From Paracoccaceae bacterium (GTDB taxonomy: Bacteria; Pseudomonadota; Alphaproteobacteria; Rhodobacterales; Rhodobacteraceae): DNA of 54,590 bases. Under the pieces are notes generated by a model. That model was not told the DNA's origin, did no database searches, and saw only the letters and a list, made by a program, of their open reading frames with translations. The stretch's first letter is position 1. Each line of letters opens with the position of its first letter. This document shows, in pieces, positions 33,599 to 41,378 of this stretch. The stretch is taken from assembly GCA_030750975.1 (NCBI GenBank), contig JASMHC010000007.1, forward strand, positions 1 through 54,590, written 5' to 3'. A program made the translations under genes and the position numbers.

Positions 33599-34575
33599 GC
33601 AAGGGACCGATCCTGATTGATCTTGATGTCGAGGCGGTCTCGCCCGCTGATGCGCCGCCGGTGCCCGAGCTGGGCGAGGCCGCCTTGCCCGCCATGGCAC
33701 GGCATCTGGGCCGCCCCGGCGGCCGGATCAGCCGCATGGGGCGCTGGCTTGGGGCAACGCTGGCCGCGCTGATTACCGCGTGGATCGGCATTGCCCTGTG
33801 GGATTTTGTCAGCGGCCTGCTGCTGACGCGCCCGATGCTGGGGTGGGCCTTTGGCGGGCTTTTGGGCGTGACCGCCCTGTTGCTGCTGACAGTCGCGGGC
33901 CGTGAATGGCTGGCCTATCGCCGACTGGGGCAGCTGGACGGGCTGCAAGCGCAGGTGAAAGCGGCCCGGGACGGCTCGCGGGACGAGGCGCTGAAGGCCA
34001 CGCGCAAGGTGATGGCGCTGTATCAACGACGCGAAGAGCTGCGCTGGAAGGCGCAGCGGGTGGACGAATTGTTGCCCGACCAGATGGATGCGGATGCGAT
34101 CCTTCAGCTGGTTGAGGCCGAGATGATGGAACCGCTCGACAAGGCCGCCCTGGCCGAGGTCGAAAGCGCATCGCGCCGCGTGGCGACGGTCACGGCGCTG
34201 GTGCCAATGGCGCTGGTCGATGTTCTGGCGGCGCTGGCGGCGAATATGCGGATGGTGCGCGCGGTGGCGCAGATTTACGGGGGCCGCTCGGGCACGCTGG
34301 GCAGCTGGCGCCTGATCCGCGCGGTGCTGGCCCATCTTGTGGCAACCGGCGCGGTGGCGATTGGCGACGACCTGATCGGCTCGGTCGCGGGCGGGGCGCT
34401 GGCTGGCAAGATTTCGCGCCGCTTCGGCGAAGGGGTGATCAACGGGGCCTTGACCGCCCGCGTGGGGCTAACCGCCATGACGCTCTGCCGGCCGATGCCC
34501 TTTGTGGCCCGCCAAAAGCCGGGTACGGCGGGCACGGTCAAGCGGGCAATGACAGGGCTGTTCCGCAAAGGCTAA
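33595..34575 (+). CDS. ycjF: YcjF family membrane protein (TIGR01620/DUF697)
   Basis: A 326-residue protein with two adjacent membrane spans near residues 50-100 (LGATLAALITAWIGIALWDF and FGGLLGVTALLLLTVAG), a central coiled-coil-like segment (RRLGQLDGLQAQVKAARDG, RKVMALYQRREELRWKAQRV) and the DUF697-type C-terminus. YcjF accompanies YcjX in proteobacteria as an inner-membrane stress-related pair. ATG overlaps the GNAT stop. Followed directly by repeat copy C. Confidence 0.87.
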   Translation: MSKGPILIDLDVEAVSPADAPPVPELGEAALPAMARHLGRPGGRISRMGRWLGATLAALITAWIGIALWDFVSGLLLTRPMLGWAFGGLLGVTALLLLTVAGREWLAYRRLGQLDGLQAQVKAARDGSRDEALKATRKVMALYQRREELRWKAQRVDELLPDQMDADAILQLVEAEMMEPLDKAALAEVESASRRVATVTALVPMALVDVLAALAANMRMVRAVAQIYGGRSGTLGSWRLIRAVLAHLVATGAVAIGDDLIGSVAGGALAGKISRRFGEGVINGALTARVGLTAMTLCRPMPFVARQKPGTAGTVKRAMTGLFRKG

Positions 34576-34580
34576 GGTGT

Positions 34581-34653
34581 AAGGGGGCGCTGCCCCCCAC
34601 CAGCCGCAGGTCTGCGGCTGGTTTCCCCCCGAAGTATTTGTCAAAAAGATGAA
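34581..34653. repeat. GGGGGC/CAGCCGC intergenic repeat, copy C
   Basis: AAGGGGGCGCTGCCCCCC hairpin, then CCAGCCGCAGGTCTGCGGCTGG and GTTTCCCCCC, ending GAAGTATTTGTCAAAAAGATGAA. Immediately after ycjF; the stem arms CAGCCGCAG/CTGCGGCTG differ from copies A and B in matched positions, preserving the pairing. Confidence 0.75.
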
Positions 34654-34672
34654 ACAGGGGGGTTGAAACGCT

Positions 34673-35101
34673 TTAATTGATGCCATTCGCCCGCTGGAGT
34701 TCGCGCACATAGGCGATGATCTGAACTAGTGCCTCGTCCGAGACATTTTCGACCGGAGGCATATTGCCGAACCGCCAATGGTGGGACTGGACGCCCCGAC
34801 GCGCGGCAAGGATAAAGGCCGCGTCGCCGTGGTGGCCCGGTTCATAGGTCTTATGGACCAAAGGCGGGCCTGATCCGTCGCGTCCGGCGGCATTGGCCCC
34901 GTGGCAGGCGATGCAATTGGCCTCGAAGGCCTGTTTGCCCTTACGGGCGTTCAGGCTCAGGTCGGGGACCGTGATCTCAACCATTGGCCCGCCGTCGGTC
35001 CCGGCGCTGGGGGCCGTGCCTGTGTTGCGCAGAAGCGCCCAATAGGCGATTGCCCCGGCCACGGCAATGACAATGAGCAAAGGAATTGGTTTGATATGCA
35101 T
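34673..35101 (-). CDS. Membrane-anchored class I cytochrome c
   Basis: A 142-residue c-type cytochrome. An uncleaved N-terminal membrane anchor (IPLLIVIAVAGAIAYWALL, residues 6-24) is followed by a periplasmic haem domain with CIACH at 63-67 and Met114 (FGNMPPV) as the likely sixth ligand. It would shuttle electrons at the periplasmic face. Single gene; its partner oxidase or dehydrogenase is not in the window. Confidence 0.88.
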   Translation of the reverse strand: MHIKPIPLLIVIAVAGAIAYWALLRNTGTAPSAGTDGGPMVEITVPDLSLNARKGKQAFEANCIACHGANAAGRDGSGPPLVHKTYEPGHHGDAAFILAARRGVQSHHWRFGNMPPVENVSDEALVQIIAYVRELQRANGIN

Positions 35102-35483
35102 ATCCGCCAGCCCCCCGGTCTGGTGCCAATATCAAACCCGCCCCGGTGATTTTGTCAAACGCCGGGCTTTGGCGGGGGCTTTGTCTTGGCTATGGACCTC
35201 GTTCCCTTGTCCCCCTATAACCGCCGCCATGACACGGCAATTCAAATGTTTTGCGAGCAAATTGGCTGCCAGGTTGATCGCAAAATATACGCACCAACAA
35301 TGGGGCTTGGGCGTTTCACATCACACCTGCGATGCAGGTTCTATACGAAACGCTTTCGGCATCATTATTCGAATTAGTCACCCGGCGCTCTGAGGATCAG
35401 AGTTTGCCGGGCAAAGGCGTATGGATCACCGCGCCGCCTTTTGTTATCCCCCAGATGAAAAATGATGACGGAGCAACACGGAT
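35102..35483. other. Divergent intergenic region between cytochrome c and ileS
   Basis: 382 bp without a gene. It contains the diverged hairpin-repeat copy 4 at 35245-35356 and must hold the promoters of both the leftward cytochrome c and rightward ileS. I did not see a T-box or other known riboswitch; alphaproteobacterial ileS normally lacks one. Confidence 0.55.
35245..35356. repeat. Diverged copy 4 of the ~112-nt hairpin repeat, upstream of ileS
   Basis: Left hairpin TTTTGCGA against TCGCAAAA, central CAACAATGGGGCTTGGGCGTTTC, right stem closing at CGAAACGCTTT. Length and order match copies 1 and 2, although most stem bases differ. A further small hairpin ACCTGC-GAT-GCAGGT lies inside the right half. 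It ends about 128 nt upstream of the ileS start. Confidence 0.6.
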
Positions 35484-38432
35484 ATGTGTGCCGAAACCCC
35501 TGACTATAAGTCGACCCTGAACCTGCCCCAGACCGATTTCCCGATGCGGGCGGGCCTGCCGAAACGTGAACCCCAGTGGCTGGACCGCTGGGAGAAGATC
35601 GGCGTCTATGACCGCCTGCGCGAGAAAGAGGGCCGTGCGCCCTTTACCCTGCATGACGGACCGCCCTACGCGAACGGGCATTTGCACATCGGCCACGCGC
35701 TGAACAAGACGATCAAGGACATGATCGTCCGTTCGCATCAGATGATGGGGTTCGATGCCCGCTATGTGCCGGGCTGGGATTGCCACGGTCTGCCGATCGA
35801 ATGGAAGATCGAGGAACAGTACCGCAAGAAGGGCAAGAACAAAGACGACGTGGACGTGGTGGATTTCCGTCAGGAATGCCGCAAGTTCGCCGAGGGCTGG
35901 GTGGACATCCAGCGCGAGGAGTTCAAGCGTCTGGGCATCACCGGCAATTGGGAAGACCCTTACCTGACGATGGATTTCCACGCCGAGGCGGTGATCGCCG
36001 AGGAGTTCATGAAGTTCCTGATGAACGGAACGCTTTATCAAGGCTCGAAGCCGGTGATGTGGTCGCCAGTTGAGAAAACGGCCTTGGCCGAGGCGGAGAT
36101 CGAGTATCACGATCATAAGTCGCATACGATCTGGGTGCCGTTCAGTGTTGCCCGCCCCGGCCGCCGAGCCGAGGACCCGACCGACCAAGAGGTCCCGGGT
36201 CAGGCCCGGGACGGGGACCTTTCTGAAGCCCGCGTCGTCATCTGGACCACAACCCCTTGGACCATCCCGTCCAACAAAGCCGTGGCCTATAACGACAAGG
36301 TGGCTTACGGCCTTTACCGCGTGGACGCGACCGAGGATGAAAGCTGGACCAAAGCGGGCGATCTTTACCTGTTCGCCGATGCTCTGGCCGAGGATTCTTT
36401 GACCAAATCCCGTGTGACCGAGTTCACTCGGGTTCGCGACGTGGCCCCTGCCGAGTTTGAAGGCATGATCTTACGTCACCCCTTCGCCGGTCTCGAAGGT
36501 GCCAACGGCTTCTGGGACTACGACGTGCCGATGATCGACGGCGACCATGTGACCGATGACGCGGGCACCGGTTTCGTTCACACCGCGCCAAGCCACGGGG
36601 CCGACGACTATGAAGCTTTCGTAAGCCGTGGATGGGCCAAGGAAATGACTCACAACGTGGGCGAGGAATCCGAGTTCTTGGCCCACGTGCCGTTCTTTGC
36701 GGGGCTGCAAGTCTTTGACCGCAAGGGCAAAGAGGGCAAGGCCAACAGTGCCGTCATCGCCAAACTGGTTGAGGCCGGTGGCATCATCGCCCGTGGCCGT
36801 GTTTCGCACAGCTATCCGCATTCGTGGCGCTCAAAAGCGCCTGTGATTTTCCGCAATACACCGCAGTGGTTTGCCAGCGTCGATAAGGCGGTTGGGGATG
36901 GCCAAGACGAGATAGGCACAACCATCCGTGAACGGGCGCTGAACAGCATCGACCAGCTGGTGAAATGGTGGCCTCAGACGGGGCGCAACCGTCTCTACAG
37001 CATGATCGAAGCGCGGCCTGACTGGGTGCTTAGCCGCCAGCGCGCGTGGGGCGTGCCGCTGACCTGCTTCACCAAGAAGGGCGTATTGCCGACCGATCCT
37101 GACTTCCTGCTGCGCAATGAGGCCGTGAACGCCCGTATCTCGGAAGCGTTTGAGGCCGAAGGCGCGGATTGCTGGTATGCCGAAGGCGCGAAAGAGCGTT
37201 TCCTTGGCAATGACGTGAACGCTGACGACTATGATCAGGTGTTTGACGTGCTGGACGTGTGGTTTGACTCTGGCTCGACCCATTCATTCGTGTTGCGCGA
37301 CCGTGAAGACGGGACCGAGGACGGTATCGCCGATGTCTATATGGAGGGCACCGACCAGCATCGCGGGTGGTTCCATTCCTCGCTGTTGCAGGCGTGCGGC
37401 ACCTTGGGTCGTGCGCCTTATCGCAACGTGGTCACGCATGGGTTCACGCTGGACGAGAAGGGCAACAAGATGTCCAAATCGCTGGGCAATACCATCGTGC
37501 CCGAGGCTGTGGTCAAGCAATACGGCGCGGATATCCTGCGCCTTTGGGTGGCGCAGACCGACTATACTGCCGACCAGCGGATCGGGCCGGAGATCCTGAA
37601 AGGGGTGGCTGACAGCTATCGTCGTCTGCGCAACACCATGCGGTTTATGCTGGGGTCTCTGTCCGAGTTCTCGGAAGGCGACCGCGTTGACCCCAAAGAC
37701 ATGCCCGAGCTTGAGCGCTGGGTGCTGCACCGTTTGGCCGAGTTGGATCACAAGGTGCGCAAAGGCTATGCAGAGTTTGATTTCCAGGGCGTGTTCTCGG
37801 CTGTGTTCAACTTTGCCACCGTGGACCTGTCGGCGTTTTATTTCGACATCCGCAAGGACGCTTTGTATTGCGACGGGGACACATTGCGCCGCCGCTCGGC
37901 CCGCACGGTTCTGGACATCCTGTTCCACCGGTTGACCACGTGGCTGGCACCGGTTCTGGTCTTCACCATGGAAGAGGTCTGGCTTGAGCGTTTCCCCGGC
38001 GACGACTCGTCGGTGCACTTGCAAGACATCCCCACAACCCCTGCCGATTGGCTGGATGAACCCTTGGCCGCGAAATGGGCGCAGGTGCGTCAGGCGCGGC
38101 GTGTGGTGACGGCAGCGCTTGAGGTGCAGCGGACTGACAAGGTGATCGGGGCCTCGCTGGAAGCCGCGCCTGTGGTGCATATCCGGGACGAGGCCATGCT
38201 GACCGCGCTCAAATCGGTGAGCTTCGACGATATCTGCATCACCTCAGACCTTGTTCTGACCGGCGATCCAAGCCCGGCCGAAGCTTTCCGCCTGCCAGAG
38301 ATCGAAGGTGTGGGTGTGGTGTTTGAAAAGGCCGAAGGCGAAAAATGCCAGCGATGCTGGAAAGTGCTGCCGGATGTGGGCCACCATGGCCATGAAGGCA
38401 CCTGCAAGCGCTGTGACGAGGCGCTGGGGTAA
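35484..38432 (+). CDS. ileS: Isoleucine-tRNA ligase
   Basis: A 982-residue class I aminoacyl-tRNA synthetase. The HIGH motif is in YANGHLHIGHALNK, KMSKS in GNKMSKSLGNT, and a C-terminal zinc-binding end has CQRCW and CKRCD. The CP1 editing domain (WTTTPWTIPSN) is intact. Between the YHDHKSHTIW strand and the VVIWTTTPW strand there is an extra stretch, about residues 227-249, rich in Arg, Pro, Asp and Gly, encoded by a palindromic GC-rich sequence (36192-36212). This looks like an in-frame repeat insertion that the enzyme tolerates. GGAG lies about 10 nt before the ATG. A terminator follows at 38455. Confidence 0.95.
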   Translation: MCAETPDYKSTLNLPQTDFPMRAGLPKREPQWLDRWEKIGVYDRLREKEGRAPFTLHDGPPYANGHLHIGHALNKTIKDMIVRSHQMMGFDARYVPGWDCHGLPIEWKIEEQYRKKGKNKDDVDVVDFRQECRKFAEGWVDIQREEFKRLGITGNWEDPYLTMDFHAEAVIAEEFMKFLMNGTLYQGSKPVMWSPVEKTALAEAEIEYHDHKSHTIWVPFSVARPGRRAEDPTDQEVPGQARDGDLSEARVVIWTTTPWTIPSNKAVAYNDKVAYGLYRVDATEDESWTKAGDLYLFADALAEDSLTKSRVTEFTRVRDVAPAEFEGMILRHPFAGLEGANGFWDYDVPMIDGDHVTDDAGTGFVHTAPSHGADDYEAFVSRGWAKEMTHNVGEESEFLAHVPFFAGLQVFDRKGKEGKANSAVIAKLVEAGGIIARGRVSHSYPHSWRSKAPVIFRNTPQWFASVDKAVGDGQDEIGTTIRERALNSIDQLVKWWPQTGRNRLYSMIEARPDWVLSRQRAWGVPLTCFTKKGVLPTDPDFLLRNEAVNARISEAFEAEGADCWYAEGAKERFLGNDVNADDYDQVFDVLDVWFDSGSTHSFVLRDREDGTEDGIADVYMEGTDQHRGWFHSSLLQACGTLGRAPYRNVVTHGFTLDEKGNKMSKSLGNTIVPEAVVKQYGADILRLWVAQTDYTADQRIGPEILKGVADSYRRLRNTMRFMLGSLSEFSEGDRVDPKDMPELERWVLHRLAELDHKVRKGYAEFDFQGVFSAVFNFATVDLSAFYFDIRKDALYCDGDTLRRRSARTVLDILFHRLTTWLAPVLVFTMEEVWLERFPGDDSSVHLQDIPTTPADWLDEPLAAKWAQVRQARRVVTAALEVQRTDKVIGASLEAAPVVHIRDEAMLTALKSVSFDDICITSDLVLTGDPSPAEAFRLPEIEGVGVVFEKAEGEKCQRCWKVLPDVGHHGHEGTCKRCDEALG
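36192..36212. repeat. GC-rich palindrome inside ileS
   Basis: GTCCCGGG, loop TCAGG, CCCGGGAC: perfect 8-bp arms inside the coding frame. The sequence resembles palindromes common between genes of alphaproteobacteria. Confidence 0.65.
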
Positions 38433-38454
38433 AACCGGACCTGTCGGACATTAT

Positions 38455-38484
38455 AAAAGGGGTTGGTTTTCCAGCCCCTTTTTG
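38455..38484 (+). terminator. Intrinsic terminator of ileS
   Basis: AAAAGGGGTTGG, loop TTTT, CCAGCCCCTTTTT: an 8-9 bp stem with one G-U pair followed by a T-run, 23 nt after the ileS stop. Confidence 0.85.
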
Positions 38485-38620
38485 TTGGGTTCACCCAAGT
38501 TGGGCGTTTTGCGCCTTTTGGAGCATGCACCGTTACCCCAACCTGACGCTATTGGCCTTGCCGCCCGCAATGCGGGTCTGCTCAGGGGGCGCAGGCGCGA
38601 TTGAATTGCCGGGGCAATTT

Positions 38621-38944
38621 TCAGGCGCATTCGTCCTTGCAGAACAGCTCATATAGCAAACCGATCACCTGTTCGGTTTTTTCGTCGGCCAGACTGTAAT
38701 AGATCGTTTTGCCGTCGCGGCGGGGTTCAACCAACCCTTCTTCCCGCAGACGCGCAAGCATCTGGCTGACCGCCGCCTGGCGGATATTCAGAAGGTCTTC
38801 CAACTCGCCAACGGATTTCTCTCCACCGCCCAGATGGCACAGGATCATCAATCGGCCTTCATGGGCCAAGGTCTTTAGATAGGTCGCGGCGCCTTGGGCG
38901 TTTTCCGCCATTTCTTCAGCCGGTGGGGCAACATGGGTGTTCAT
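38621..38944 (-). CDS. ArsR/SmtB family regulator, SqrR/BigR type
   Basis: A 107-residue winged-helix repressor. Recognition helix block NIRQAAVSQMLARLREEGLV fits the BigR/SqrR group. Cys36 (MILCHL) and Cys102 (ELFCKDECA) are 66 residues apart, as in Rhodobacter SqrR where the pair (Cys41/Cys107) forms a tetrasulfide bridge on sensing persulfide; a third Cys106 lies near the end. It should therefore be a persulfide-responsive repressor. ATG at 38944 has AGGAG 8 nt upstream. No sulfide:quinone reductase or persulfide dioxygenase gene lies beside it. Confidence 0.85.
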   Translation of the reverse strand: MNTHVAPPAEEMAENAQGAATYLKTLAHEGRLMILCHLGGGEKSVGELEDLLNIRQAAVSQMLARLREEGLVEPRRDGKTIYYSLADEKTEQVIGLLYELFCKDECA

Positions 38945-38965
38945 GAACCATACTCCTTCCACCCC

Positions 38966-38989
38966 TTACATAGCATATCTGTATCAGAT
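38966..38989 (-). promoter_or_regulatory. AT-rich imperfect palindrome, possible autoregulatory site of the ArsR gene
   Basis: The stretch around ATAGCATATCTGTAT (38970-38984) is a partial dyad in the presumed -10 region of the ArsR gene, about 25-45 nt upstream of its start. ArsR proteins commonly bind such AT-rich dyads over their own promoter. Weak evidence from sequence only. Confidence 0.3.
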
Positions 38990-39005
38990 TGCGAGGTTGG
39001 AATGT

Positions 39006-40229
39006 TTATTTCGCAGGTGCCCCTCCCTGGAAGGCGTTCCCATGCTGGTAGTCGCAGGGTTCGTCGCGCATTTCAAGATGCAGATTCCGGCCCTGATAGG
39101 GATTGGCACGGGCGAGGCTTTCGTCAATGTCGATGCCCAGACCGGGCGCGGTCGGGGCGGGGACAAACCCGCTTTCGATTTTGATGCTTCCCTTGATCAG
39201 ATCGTTGTGGAACGGGGTTTCGATCGTTTCGAGCAGCAGCAGGTTGGGGATCGCGGCGGCCAGATGGATATTGGCCGCCCACTCCACCGGACCGGCATAA
39301 AGATGCGGGGCCATTTCGGCGTTGAAGGTTTCCGCCACGGCGGCGATTTTGCGGGTTTCCCAGATGCCGCCCGACCGCCCGAGCGCGGGTTGCAGGATGC
39401 GCACTCCGGCGCGCAAAGCGGCGGCGAATTCGGCGCGGGTGGTCATCCGCTCGCCGGTGGCCACGGGGATGCGCACGGCATTGGCGACTTTTTCGAACTC
39501 GGCGATGTTGTCGGGGGGGACGGGTTCTTCGAACCATAGCGGCAGGTAGGGTTCGATGGCTTGCCCCAGCCGGATCGCGCCGGGGGTCGAGAATTGCCCA
39601 TGGGTGCCGAACAACAGATCGGCCTTGTCGCCCACCTCGTCGCGGATGGCTTTGCAGAAGGCAACCGACATGGAAATATCGCTCATGGCGGGCATATGGC
39701 CGCCGCGCATGGTATAAGGTCCGGCGGGGTCGAACTTGACCGCCGTATAGCCCCTGTCCACGAGATCACGGGCGGATTCGGCGGCCGCTTCGGGCGAAAC
39801 CCAGAAACTGGCCATGTCGTGATGCGGCAGCGGGTAGAGATAGCTATAGGCGCGGATACGCGCGTTCATCAGCCCGCCGATCAGCACCCAGACGGGGCGG
39901 TCACGATCTTTGCCGAGGATATCCCAACAGGCAATCTCAAGCCCCGAGAATGCGCCCATGACCGTCAGATCAGGCCGTTGGGTGAAGCCCGAGGAATAGG
40001 TCTTGCGGAACATCCGCTCGACGTTTTCGGGGTTTTCGTCCTGAAAATACCGCTCGAACACGTCGCGGATCACATGGGTCATCGCCTCGGGTCCGACCGA
40101 AGCGGCATAGCATTCTCCCCAGCCGGTGATGCCGGTGTCGGTGGTCAGTTTGACGAGGATCCAGTAGCGCCCTCCCCAACCGGGGGCGGGGGGGGCAGTG
40201 ACGATGATGTCGAGGTCTTGGAGTTTCAT
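39006..40229 (-). CDS. Mandelate racemase/muconate lactonizing enzyme family protein (enolase superfamily)
   Basis: A 407-residue enolase-superfamily barrel. The N-terminal capping domain (WILVKLTTDTGITGWGE) and barrel motifs LWFEEP (Glu234) and TGERMTTR (Glu260) are clear; Lys165 (AVKFDPAG) and His309 (APHLYAG) are candidate acid/base residues. The first metal-ligand position, 26 residues before Glu234 as in acid-sugar dehydratases, is Gly208 in FGTHGQ rather than Asp. Members dehydrate acid sugars or cycloisomerise lactones; I cannot assign the substrate. Single leftward gene, not coupled to the ArsR gene. Confidence 0.82.
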   Translation of the reverse strand: MKLQDLDIIVTAPPAPGWGGRYWILVKLTTDTGITGWGECYAASVGPEAMTHVIRDVFERYFQDENPENVERMFRKTYSSGFTQRPDLTVMGAFSGLEIACWDILGKDRDRPVWVLIGGLMNARIRAYSYLYPLPHHDMASFWVSPEAAAESARDLVDRGYTAVKFDPAGPYTMRGGHMPAMSDISMSVAFCKAIRDEVGDKADLLFGTHGQFSTPGAIRLGQAIEPYLPLWFEEPVPPDNIAEFEKVANAVRIPVATGERMTTRAEFAAALRAGVRILQPALGRSGGIWETRKIAAVAETFNAEMAPHLYAGPVEWAANIHLAAAIPNLLLLETIETPFHNDLIKGSIKIESGFVPAPTAPGLGIDIDESLARANPYQGRNLHLEMRDEPCDYQHGNAFQGGAPAK

Positions 40230-40317
40230 GGCATGTATCCCTGTTTGTCGGTAGGTTGGGCGTGGTCCGTGGCGCGATGCAAGTCAGAAAACGACCAAGC
40301 GGCGGAAAACCGGACGC

Positions 40318-40371
40318 ATTGGGGGCCAGCCCCCAAACCCCCGGAGTATTGGGGCAAAGAAAAAGGGGAAG
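40318..40371. repeat. Degenerate GGGGGC-type repeat, copy D
   Basis: GGGGGCCAGCCCCC hairpin-like core followed by AAACCCCCGGAGTATTGGGGCAAAGAAAAAG. It keeps the C-run, the AGTATT block and the A-rich end of copies A-C but lacks the long CAGCCGC arm. It overlaps the leader of the GNAT gene starting at 40375. Confidence 0.5.
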
Positions 40372-40374
40372 GAC

Positions 40375-40803
40375 ATGGAGATCAGGCGGCTGGGGATCGC
40401 GGATTTGCCGGTGTTGCTGGCGGTGCGTGAAGGGTTGTTTGATTTGCCCATTGACCCCGTGCAGGCCGAGGCGTTTTTGCGCGATCCCTTGCATGAGATT
40501 CTGTTGGCCTTTGACGGGGATGAGGCTATTGGGATGGTCTCGGGCACGGTGTTACTGCACCCCGATAAAGAGCCGTGCATGTTTATCAACGAGGTTGGCA
40601 CGCGCGACGGCTGGTTGCGGCGGGGGATCGCCTTAGACTTGACCAACCGGATGATCGAGATTGCGCGGGAATGCGGGTGCGACGGGGTTTGGCTCGGGAC
40701 CGAAACCGACAATGCGCCGGCCTTGGGGCTTTATCGCAAACTTGGCGGGGACGAGGTTCAGGGCGTCTATTTCGGCTGGGACGGGGCGCTGGACGACGAT
40801 TGA
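40375..40803 (+). CDS. GNAT family N-acetyltransferase
   Basis: A 142-residue acetyltransferase with a degenerate acetyl-CoA loop DGWLRRGIALDLTNRMIEIA (about 79-98) and GTETDNAPALGLYRKLGG near 106-123. Substrate unknown; the fold is that of aminoglycoside or protein acetyltransferases. GGGGAAGG lies upstream of the ATG. It converges on tmpB and overlaps its 3' end by 37 nt. AEP acetylation is known in phosphonate pathways (PhnO), so a link with TmpAB is possible but not shown. Confidence 0.82.
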   Translation: MEIRRLGIADLPVLLAVREGLFDLPIDPVQAEAFLRDPLHEILLAFDGDEAIGMVSGTVLLHPDKEPCMFINEVGTRDGWLRRGIALDLTNRMIEIARECGCDGVWLGTETDNAPALGLYRKLGGDEVQGVYFGWDGALDDD

Positions 40804-41378
40804 TGCGCATCAACGATAGCCTGAATTTTCGGCGCGAAATGCCAGAAATCGGGCGTGGCCATGTCAGGGTCTTTGCCCGCTTCATCAAGATAGCGCACCT
40901 GGATGATCTTTTTCAGGTTGGGGTTTTCTTCAAATGCGGCAACTTCCCCGACGTTCATCGGGCCGCCCTGCAATTCCAGCGTATGCACCGAGGCGGCTGA
41001 CAGGCGGGCGAAATACCCGGGCTTGGTCGCGCAGAGATAGCGTTTGGCGGCGACATGGTATTTCACGCAATCGGTGATGAGGCTGGGGAAAAAGGGGGCC
41101 AGCACCTCGGCCCCTGCGTCTTCGTGATGGCGGTCTTTGGTGTCGCTGGGGTGGTAGGTGCCGAACTCGGATGTGAAATGGCCGATGTCGTGCAGCAGGG
41201 CGGCCACGACGATATCGTCACCAAGCCCCGCCTTTTCCGCCAGCGCGGCCCCTTGCAGCATGTGCTGGGCCATGGTGACGGGTTCACCGAGATATTCCTC
41301 GTCCCCGCGGCGGGCGAAAATGTCGGCAAGGAACGCGACGATATTGTCTTTGGTCAGGGGTGAAAAATCGGGTTTCAC
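40767..41378 (-). CDS. tmpB: TmpB-like HD-domain diiron oxygenase (PhnZ family)
   Basis: A 203-residue HD-domain protein close to PhnZ and TmpB. Diiron ligands fit His39, His63-Asp64 (LLHDIGH), His84/85, His108 (YHVAAKRYL) and Asp165 (RYLDEAGK). The gating Tyr29 and Glu32 in EYLGEP and the LELQGGPMNVGE block are also PhnZ-like. TmpB oxidatively cleaves (R)-1-hydroxy-2-trimethylammonioethylphosphonate to glycine betaine and phosphate. Start is GTG at 41378, overlapping the tmpA stop (GTGA). Its coupling to tmpA makes TmpB the best call, although PhnZ-type substrates cannot be excluded. Confidence 0.85.
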   Translation of the reverse strand: MKPDFSPLTKDNIVAFLADIFARRGDEEYLGEPVTMAQHMLQGAALAEKAGLGDDIVVAALLHDIGHFTSEFGTYHPSDTKDRHHEDAGAEVLAPFFPSLITDCVKYHVAAKRYLCATKPGYFARLSAASVHTLELQGGPMNVGEVAAFEENPNLKKIIQVRYLDEAGKDPDMATPDFWHFAPKIQAIVDAHQSSSSAPSQPK

